Source: an uncultured Oscillospiraceae bacterium
GTDB taxonomy: Bacteria > Bacillota > Clostridia > Oscillospirales > Acutalibacteraceae
Length of the DNA: 6,687 nt
Direction: 5' to 3'
Assembly (NCBI GenBank): GCA_900549055.1
Contig: URNB01000105.1
Coordinates: 1-6,687 of the forward strand
The translations under genes and the position numbers were made by a program. Numbering within the stretch: position 1 is the first letter of the stretch; each line of letters begins with the position of its first letter. The notes beneath the pieces are model-generated. The model saw only the letters and a list, made by a program, of their open reading frames with translations. It was not told the DNA's origin and searched no databases. Below are positions 1 through 4,408 of this stretch, piece after piece.

Positions 1-1
1 A

Positions 2-391
2 TATATGGATGAAGCACCCAGAAAGCGGACCGATCCGCTGGTCAGCCGTTCTATGATGTATCAGATCGGTATTATGGGAATCTGGTTAACGGTACTCAGT
101 TTATTTTATCTGACATCAGGCTGGACAAGAAGCTTTTTCGAGACTGATAAGCAGTTCCTTACTTCCTATTTTGTTCTGTTTATTGCCAGTGCACTGTTCA
201 ATGGTTTCAATGTGAGAGACGATGGTTTCCGGATCTTTGGACACCTGAAGGAAAATCCAGATTTCCTCAAAGTGTTTTTCCTGATCCTGTTTATTCAGTT
301 TGCCATTATCAATGTATCCTTACTGCCGGTCAAAGCGTTTACATTTATCAGTGCAATGTTCAGCTGTGTTCCTTTGACCGAGGAATCCTGA
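2..391 (+). CDS. Cation-transporting P-type ATPase, C-terminal membrane part (partial, both ends unnatural)
   Basis: This is the tail of an inner-membrane ATP-driven cation pump, most like the calcium-translocating group; the ion is inferred from family resemblance only. The frame is already open at the left edge, so the phosphorylation and nucleotide-binding domains lie outside. Numbered from the Met at position 5, it starts with a PR-K-R-x-DPL segment like the PPR loop before the last helices of these pumps. Three hydrophobic segments follow at about 17-38, 51-68 and 88-110, with the family-typical FNGFNVRDD loop at 65-73. A final helix expected in many relatives is absent. The frame ends at TGA 389-391, but the last residues (about 122-128) read antisense to the GH16 gene, so this stop is probably not the natural one. 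None of its ten isoleucine codons is ATA, a codon common in the genes to the right. Confidence 0.83.
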   Translation, partial: YMDEAPRKRTDPLVSRSMMYQIGIMGIWLTVLSLFYLTSGWTRSFFETDKQFLTSYFVLFIASALFNGFNVRDDGFRIFGHLKENPDFLKVFFLILFIQFAIINVSLLPVKAFTFISAMFSCVPLTEES

Positions 392-1368
392 TAAAGCCTT
401 ACATAATCCACCGAATAATCAAGCGGCAGGCTTGTGTTGTCAATTTCATCGCCGGCATATGTATGCCATGTATTCAGCGGTGTAAACGCTCCGGTGGCAA
501 GCATTAAATAAATCGGTTGATTGTAAACCGAAATATCCGGGTCGTCGTCAAAGCTCTTTGTGGTATCGAGCGTCCAATACTTCTCGCCGTCAACATACAT
601 TGCCATTTCGCTCGGCGTCCACTCAAAGCCGTACACATGGAATTCCTTCGCAAGATTATAGGAATTCGCAAAGGTATATTTGATCGGCTTTCCGTTATAC
701 ACATATCCGTTAATATCGGTGTGTCTGCCGTCCTTGTACCAAAGGTGTATATTCGGCGTCACCGAATCGGTGGAAGCCAGCGTCTCGAAAACATCGACCT
801 CAAGCCCGCAATAGGCGTCCTTATTTGAATTCAGCGCGTCCCCGCTGGCCATCCAAATGGCGTTGCCGTCCTTTCTGAAGCTCATTCTCAATCTCACCTC
901 AAGATAGCCGTATTGCCAACTCATTGTAGGTCTTGTCATCAATTCAGCGGGACCTGCGTACTGGATAAGCGTATTTGTCTGGTCGTACCAACGCTGAAAT
1001 ATTAAGCTCGCCGCGCCGTTTTGAATCTTGAAGACCTTAGATAAATTTTCATCGCCCTGCTCAAATGTCAGCTTATCCCGACCCGAACTGCTGTGGGATT
1101 CAATAATCCATTTGCTGAGGTCGAGCGTATCGGTATTGAATTCATCGCCCCACACATACTTATACTTGCCGAGCTTTGTATCCTCAAATTTCTCGGTCAC
1201 CCTTTGATTTTCGGGCAAAACCTCCTCAGTGCTTTGGCTGCTGCCCGAATTATCCGAAACGGCAGGCGCGCTGCTTTCCTCTTTGCCGCTGTCATGCTTG
1301 CAGCCGGCGGCAGATACAATCAGAACCGCGGCTGCGAAAAGGGCTGTGATTTTAATTTTGGAACTCAT
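295..1368 (-). CDS. GH16 family beta-glucanase lipoprotein (laminarinase/lichenase-like), aberrant C-terminal tail
   Basis: A secreted, membrane-anchored glycoside hydrolase of family 16, which cleaves internal beta-1,3 and/or beta-1,4 bonds in glucans or similar polysaccharides by a retaining mechanism; the exact substrate cannot be read. Start chosen at 1368 because GGAGG lies 8 bases upstream; upstream in-frame ATGs at 1383 and 1374 precede or crowd that site. From this start, a Lys-containing hydrophobic signal peptide ends in a lipobox-like AAGC with Cys23, followed by a Ser/Glu-rich linker to about residue 50. The GH16 domain covers about 65-328. Its catalytic ExDxxE signature is GLEVDVFE, with Glu190 (nucleophile), Asp192 and Glu195 (acid/base), the spacing of the laminarinase-type beta-bulge branch. 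The domain ends at VDYVRLYQ; the last roughly 30 residues read through antisense ATPase DNA and are probably not natural. Divergent from, and probably controlled by, the AraC gene. Confidence 0.92.
   Translation of the reverse strand: MSSKIKITALFAAAVLIVSAAGCKHDSGKEESSAPAVSDNSGSSQSTEEVLPENQRVTEKFEDTKLGKYKYVWGDEFNTDTLDLSKWIIESHSSSGRDKLTFEQGDENLSKVFKIQNGAASLIFQRWYDQTNTLIQYAGPAELMTRPTMSWQYGYLEVRLRMSFRKDGNAIWMASGDALNSNKDAYCGLEVDVFETLASTDSVTPNIHLWYKDGRHTDINGYVYNGKPIKYTFANSYNLAKEFHVYGFEWTPSEMAMYVDGEKYWTLDTTKSFDDDPDISVYNQPIYLMLATGAFTPLNTWHTYAGDEIDNTSLPLDYSVDYVRLYQDSSVKGTQLNIALINVNALTGSKDTLIMAN
365..390. other. Joint between ATPase DNA and GH16 DNA (rearrangement or chimeric assembly)
   Basis: Left of this interval the plus strand encodes recognisable P-type ATPase; right of it the minus strand encodes the expected end of a GH16 domain (VDYVRLYQD, codons at about 414-388). 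Both frames run on into each other: the GH16 frame continues about 30 codons through the antisense of the ATPase and stops at 295. There is no terminator, spacer or target-site repeat between them. The exact base cannot be fixed from one sequence; the interval marks where both protein signals fade. Confidence 0.6.
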
Positions 1369-1523
1369 TAGCATAACCTCCATAAATTTCTAAAAAAATT
1401 ATTTTTTAAGATTTTCGCAAATTCCCGAAAAAAGTAAAATCGCAAGATAAAACAAATAAATTCGTCCGATAATCGGCGTTTTGAAATGCAGATTTCACAA
1501 AAACTATCCTATCATCTATACTG

Positions 1524-1552
1524 ATTTTACACTATGGAGAGAAAAAAGACAA
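1524..1552 (-). promoter_or_regulatory. Sigma-A type promoter for the GH16 gene
   Basis: On the minus strand, TTGTCT (1552-1547) is followed after 17 bases by TAAAAT (1529-1524). Each box differs from the consensus at one position and the spacer is optimal. The predicted start is near 1517, giving an untranslated leader of about 150 bases before the chosen ATG at 1368. Confidence 0.6.
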
Positions 1553-1573
1553 TGCAAATAATAATTAAAAACC

Positions 1574-1598
1574 TTTAAAAAAGAAGTTTTAAAAGAAA
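1574..1598. repeat. A/T-rich imperfect repeat between the divergent promoters, possible AraC-type operator
   Basis: TTTAAAAAAGAA (1574-1585) is nearly repeated as TTTTAAAAGAAA (1587-1598). The same bases also form an imperfect inverted repeat, CTTTAAAA (1573-1580) against TTTTAAAAG (1587-1595). It sits just upstream of the araC-type -35 box. AraC proteins often bind paired direct repeats, but such A/T-rich repeats also arise by chance. Confidence 0.3.
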
Positions 1599-1600
1599 TC

Positions 1601-1629
1601 TTGACTATTGTGTAATTTGTAAATATAAT
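1601..1629 (+). promoter_or_regulatory. Sigma-A type promoter for the AraC-family regulator
   Basis: TTGACT (1601-1606), a 17-base spacer and a perfect TATAAT (1624-1629). Transcription should begin near 1636, leaving a short leader of about 25 bases before the ATG at 1660. This is the strongest consensus promoter in the window. Confidence 0.8.
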
Positions 1630-1659
1630 TAAAGTATAAACACAGTGAGGTGAATGTTC

Positions 1660-2460
1660 ATGTGGGAAGATAAGCATTATTTCAGATGGGCGAACAGTCT
1701 TTCTCCCTTCCACGGCGAGCTTGTCGGCTTTTCGCACTGCGATTCCTCATATTATCAGGCTCGCAAGGAGTCGGATGTGACCGTGCTTGAATTCGTCACA
1801 AAGGGCACGGGGACTCTTAAGGTCAACGGCACCACCTATCACCCTAAAGCGGGGGATGTTTATCTTCTGCCGCTTTATTCCGATCACATATACTACACCG
1901 GCAGCAGCAATCCGTGGGAAAAATACTTTATTAATATCAGGGGCAATCTGCCATCGCTGCTTATTGACCGATATCATCTGCAGCTGAAATATGTTTTTCA
2001 GGACAGTAATACAAAGGATCTGTTTTTGGAAATGTATAACTGCGCCAAGACCGATATGAACGAAGACCTTCGCCAGGAGCTGTTTGCGTCGCTCGTCCAC
2101 AGAATTTTCATAAGACTCCAGCGCAGCTTTGACAACACGCTTGAGGTCGACGACGCCACCGTTATAAAGGGCATTATAGATAACACCCCCAACAAGATAT
2201 ACTCCATTCAGGAGCTTGCCGACAAAATAGGACGCTCAAAGGATTTTGTGATCAAGGCATTTAAGCGCACCTACGGTGTAACGCCGCATACCTATATAAA
2301 CGAAAAAAAACACGAAATAGCCAAAATGCTGCTTACCGAAACAGATTTGCCGATTGAGCAGATAGCCGCCTCACTCGGCTTCCAAAGCTCCGAGCATTTT
2401 TCAACGCAATTTAAAAAGCTTTCCTCGGTATCCCCAAGGGCATACCGAATCGGGCATTAG
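1660..2460 (+). CDS. AraC/XylS-family transcriptional regulator with N-terminal cupin sensor domain
   Basis: A cytoplasmic DNA-binding regulator of 266 residues, normal for the family. The start at 1660 is preferred over the in-frame ATG at 1654 because the AGGTG at 1648-1652 is 7 bases from 1660 but touches 1654. An N-terminal cupin-type sugar-binding domain spans about 38-98 and has the family-typical GTGTLKVNG turn, the AGDVYLLP strand and a following aromatic/Trp segment. The C-terminal HTH_18 domain covers about 165-264: first helix-turn-helix about 182-203 (IQELADKIGRSKDFVIKAFK), second about 231-253 (IEQIAASLGFQSSEHFSTQF), ending in the usual SPRAYR. It faces the GH16 gene across a shared control region, so local activation of GH16 by a glucan-derived sugar is the simplest reading; the ligand is unknown. 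Confidence 0.93.
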   Translation: MWEDKHYFRWANSLSPFHGELVGFSHCDSSYYQARKESDVTVLEFVTKGTGTLKVNGTTYHPKAGDVYLLPLYSDHIYYTGSSNPWEKYFINIRGNLPSLLIDRYHLQLKYVFQDSNTKDLFLEMYNCAKTDMNEDLRQELFASLVHRIFIRLQRSFDNTLEVDDATVIKGIIDNTPNKIYSIQELADKIGRSKDFVIKAFKRTYGVTPHTYINEKKHEIAKMLLTETDLPIEQIAASLGFQSSEHFSTQFKKLSSVSPRAYRIGH

Positions 2461-2492
2461 TCGTCGAATAAAAGAAAAGCTTTTGTTTGCAT

Positions 2493-2522
2493 AAAAAACA
2501 CCTCCCCTGCGTTCGGGGAGGT
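2493..2522 (-). terminator. Rho-independent terminator for ogt, weakly two-way for the AraC gene
   Basis: ACCTCCCC (2500-2507) pairs perfectly with GGGGAGGT (2515-2522) around a 7-base loop. On the minus strand the hairpin is followed by a six-T run (plus-strand A's 2493-2498), giving a strong terminator 17 bases past the ogt stop. In the plus direction only ATTTCC follows, so it would end the convergent araC-type transcript less well. Confidence 0.85.
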
Positions 2523-2538
2523 ATTTCCGTTGATAAAA

Positions 2539-3135
2539 TTATACGGTTGTTCCCTTTTTCGGCACAAAAAGCGAGGACATATCCGCTTTTTCCAATTCAA
2601 GCAGCCGCACCTTTTTATCAATACCGCCGGCATATCCTGTTAAACTGCCGTTTGTGCCGACCACACGGTGGCACGGGATGATAAGCGAAACGGAATTATG
2701 CCCCACGGCACCGCCTACAGCCTGCGCAGACATTTTTGAAAGCCCATATTGCTTTACAAGCCTGTCCGCAATTTCGCCGTAGGTCATTGTTTGCCCGAAA
2801 GGAATTTCCAGCATAATTTTCCACACCGCTTTACGGAACGGCGTTGTTTTCATCAAAATCGGCGGGGTAAAATCGGGCGCTTTCCCTCTAAAGTATGTAT
2901 CAAGCCAACGAACCGTCTGTTCAAAAATCGGCAGCGCCTGTTCCGCATATTCCTTTGCAAGCGTATTTCCGAAATATTTTTGCCCGTCAAACCAAAGCCC
3001 GGTAAGCTCTGTTCCGTTGCTTGATAAGGTAATTCCGCCGAGAGGCGACAGATAGTGATATACATAATCGGCAAGTCTGCCGCCGCGCGGGATATCCCCG
3101 GTTTTATTTTCCTGCGATTTTTCTTTCGCGTTCAA
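2539..3135 (-). CDS. ogt: Methylated-DNA--protein-cysteine S-methyltransferase (O6-alkylguanine repair)
   Basis: A suicide DNA-repair protein of 198 residues that moves the alkyl group from O6-alkylguanine (or O4-alkylthymine) to its own cysteine. The C-terminal domain is clear: MTYGEIA at 117-123 with the helix-wedge Tyr119, and the active-site motif PCHRV at 154-158 with acceptor Cys155 and its His156 partner; GYAGG at 167-171 follows. The N-terminal ribonuclease-like domain covers about 25-90. The start is TTG, with AAGGAG 11 bases upstream; no ATG or GTG gives a better full-length product. The first about 22 residues are polar and extra to the core fold. Gln138 stands where human MGMT has the arginine finger (17 residues before the cysteine); I recall similar SAQAVGGAVGHN segments in Bacillota homologues, so activity is still expected. 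It lies downstream of the foldase gene on the same strand but behind a terminator hairpin. Confidence 0.95.
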   Translation of the reverse strand: MNAKEKSQENKTGDIPRGGRLADYVYHYLSPLGGITLSSNGTELTGLWFDGQKYFGNTLAKEYAEQALPIFEQTVRWLDTYFRGKAPDFTPPILMKTTPFRKAVWKIMLEIPFGQTMTYGEIADRLVKQYGLSKMSAQAVGGAVGHNSVSLIIPCHRVVGTNGSLTGYAGGIDKKVRLLELEKADMSSLFVPKKGTTV

Positions 3136-3153
3136 TTTTCCCGCCGCTCCTTT

Positions 3154-3167
3154 TCGGTATATACCGA
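3154..3167. repeat. 14-base perfect palindrome just upstream of the ogt ribosome binding site
   Basis: TCGGTATATACCGA is a perfect palindrome. An alternative pairing of the same area, TTTTCGGT (3151-3158) with ACCGAAAA (3167-3174), is also perfect over 8 bases. It lies between the terminator hairpin and the AAGGAG of ogt, abutting the latter, so it could be a repressor operator or an RNA hairpin that limits ribosome access. Neither role is shown by the sequence alone. Confidence 0.45.
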
Positions 3168-3170
3168 CCG

Positions 3171-3226
3171 AAAAAAACTCCCGCGGCAGAGGACTTTTGC
3201 ACTGCCTCTTCCGCAGGAGTCTTTTT
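3171..3226. terminator. Two-way rho-independent terminator between the foldase gene and ogt
   Basis: A long stem: 3177-3192 pairs with 3205-3220 at 14 of 16 positions (mismatches at 3182/3215 and 3187/3210), with a 12-base loop. It is followed by five T's on the plus strand (3222-3226) and by seven T's on the minus strand (plus-strand A's 3171-3177). On the minus strand it sits directly after the foldase stop codon (3235-3237) and should end that transcript. Confidence 0.85.
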
Positions 3227-3234
3227 CCCTGTTA

Positions 3235-4315
3235 TCAGCTGTTTGACGATTTGTTCGGCTCTTTGATCTTCTTAACCTTAAACTGCTTTACGGCGTAATC
3301 GTTTACCTTGCAGTCCATTTTATTTGCGTAATCGGTGATTTCCTTATCGAAATCATCATCGGCAATAAGGTGTCGGCTCGCAAGGTCAAGCGTGTCGATA
3401 TAGTAATCGTCTGCCTTAATATCCTGCTTCACCGCAAGTATCAGCCCTGCATTATCGGCAAGCTCAATAAGCTTAACTTCACCCGTTGCCATAGCCTTTA
3501 CGGTGTCATACTGATCCGACGAATAGGATGTATCCTTCGAGCCTAAAATGCTGGCATACTTATCTTTAGGCTGTTTTTTCTCGGTCGAGGTGCTTGAGTT
3601 GTTGTCGGTTGAGCCGTTTTGTTCTTTATAAACCGCCTCAAAGGTCTTTTTACCGCTCTTTAAATCTTCAAGGTAAGTATTAAATTTATTTTTAATCTCG
3701 GTTTTTTCATCATCAGTCTTGCCCGAAAAGCTGCCCTGGAGCATATCCGCAATTACGAAATTATCATAAAGCTTTGTTTTAACCTCATCGGCTGCTATTT
3801 CCTTTGTGCCGCCCTTGGAATAAAGGTGCTCAAAGTAAACACTTGAATAATAGGAATCGAGCATGTACTGCTTGTAGGTATTCTCACCTACGCCGTTCGG
3901 TTCAAAGTAAGAGGAATAGCCGTAATTTGACCAATAATAGTTTGCATAGGTTTCGGCGTTCTTTTTGTCATCCTCGGAAATTTCAAGCTTATTTTCCTCG
4001 CAAAGAGTTTTATAAGCCGCAATCTTCTTAAGGTTTTTAAGCGCGGTATCCTCTACCCACTTAACGAAATCCTTATCCTCAACCTTTTTTGAATAATAAT
4101 CGATATCGGTTGAGGATTTACTGTCAGACAGGCTTTCCTTCACCTTTGACTTTGCCTCGGAATCGGCATTTATAAGCGCGCACATATAATAAGCCGATGT
4201 AAAATTGACCTTGCCGACTGTTACTGCCGTTTCGTCCTTTTTATGGCAGGGGGGTAAAGCCGAGCGCCATTACCGAAACCAAAGCAGCGGCAATAATTCT
4301 TTTGATGTTTTTCAT
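3235..4315 (-). CDS. SurA/PrsA-like foldase lipoprotein with degenerate parvulin domain, frameshifted near its start
   Basis: Probably an extracytoplasmic chaperone that assists secreted proteins; the position just after mfd supports this, since many Bacillota carry a SurA/PrsA-type gene there. The real start is the ATG at 4315, with GGAGG 9 bases upstream; it encodes a Lys/Arg then hydrophobic signal peptide but runs to TAA at 4241-4243 after 24 codons. Removing one C from the six-C run (plus-strand G's 4249-4254) joins it to the long downstream frame, giving about 359 residues with Cys23 where a lipoprotein cysteine is expected. The body is charged and helical: a SurA-N-like region up to about residue 185, then a parvulin-like part (about 185-300) interrupted by a Ser/Asn/Lys-rich loop near 233-250. 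The two catalytic histidines of parvulins are not seen, so isomerase activity is doubtful. The ATG at 4185 lacks a ribosome binding site and a signal peptide. Confidence 0.78.
4241..4254 (-). other. Frameshift site: six-base homopolymer in the foldase signal peptide
   Basis: Six G's on the plus strand (4249-4254) are six C's in the gene. With six, the frame from 4315 ends at TAA 4241-4243; with five, it reads GFTPCHKKDE and continues to the stop at 3235. The restored sequence has Pro at -1 and Phe at -3 to the cysteine, which is not a classical lipobox, so a further base difference cannot be excluded. Confidence 0.8.
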
Positions 4316-4324
4316 TTTTCTATT

Positions 4325-4329
4325 CCTCC
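4325..4329 (-). promoter_or_regulatory. Ribosome binding site that fixes the foldase start
   Basis: GGAGG on the minus strand, 9 bases before the ATG at 4315. It shows that translation is meant to begin upstream of the frameshift, not at the internal ATG at 4185. Confidence 0.85.
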
Positions 4330-4357
4330 ATAAAGAGTAAAAATACATATTAAATTA

Positions 4358-4386
4358 ATTATATACCATATAAGCTCAAATGTCTA
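4358..4386 (-). promoter_or_regulatory. Sigma-A type promoter for the foldase gene
   Basis: On the minus strand, TAGACA (4386-4381), a 17-base spacer and a perfect TATAAT (4363-4358). The predicted start is near 4351, about 36 bases before the ATG. It lies in the short gap after mfd, so the foldase gene can be transcribed independently of mfd; no convincing terminator separates the two, so read-through from mfd is also possible. Confidence 0.7.
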
Positions 4387-4408
4387 CAAAAAATTGTAAA
4401 CTTTTGCA

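Larger units (their letters stand above)
1369..1659. promoter_or_regulatory. Divergent control region between GH16 and araC-type genes
   Basis: An AT-rich intergenic stretch of about 290 bases with no supported gene. It holds a minus-strand promoter for GH16 (1524-1552), a plus-strand promoter for the regulator (1601-1629), and 48 bases between the two -35 boxes (1553-1600) where a shared operator could sit. On the GH16 side a leader of about 150 bases contains small inverted repeats: TGAAAT/ATTTCA at 1482-1497, CCGAT/ATCGG at 1466-1476, and an A-run/T-run element near 1393-1407. No known riboswitch class was recognised in it. Confidence 0.7.

Noticed and set aside
1369..1383. ATG at 1383 or 1374 as the GH16 start
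   Set aside because: The GGAGG lies inside or immediately beside these codons; only the ATG at 1368 has normal spacing, and it leaves a well-formed signal peptide.
1747..2100. Minus-strand open frame inside the AraC-family gene
   Set aside because: It is antisense to a well-supported regulator and shows no domain or start signal of its own.
2475..2484. AAAAGCTTTT palindrome after the AraC-family gene as a terminator
   Set aside because: A loopless A/T-rich ten-base palindrome cannot form a stable terminator hairpin; the G/C-rich stem at 2500-2522 is the better candidate.
4183..4185. ATG at 4185 as the natural foldase start
   Set aside because: No ribosome binding site precedes it, the protein would lack an export signal, and the frame upstream encodes sensible residues back to the homopolymer.
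4385..4398. TACAA/TTGTA inverted repeat after mfd as a terminator
   Set aside because: Only five A/T-rich pairs around a four-base loop, with no T-run beyond it in the mfd direction, and it overlaps the foldase promoter.
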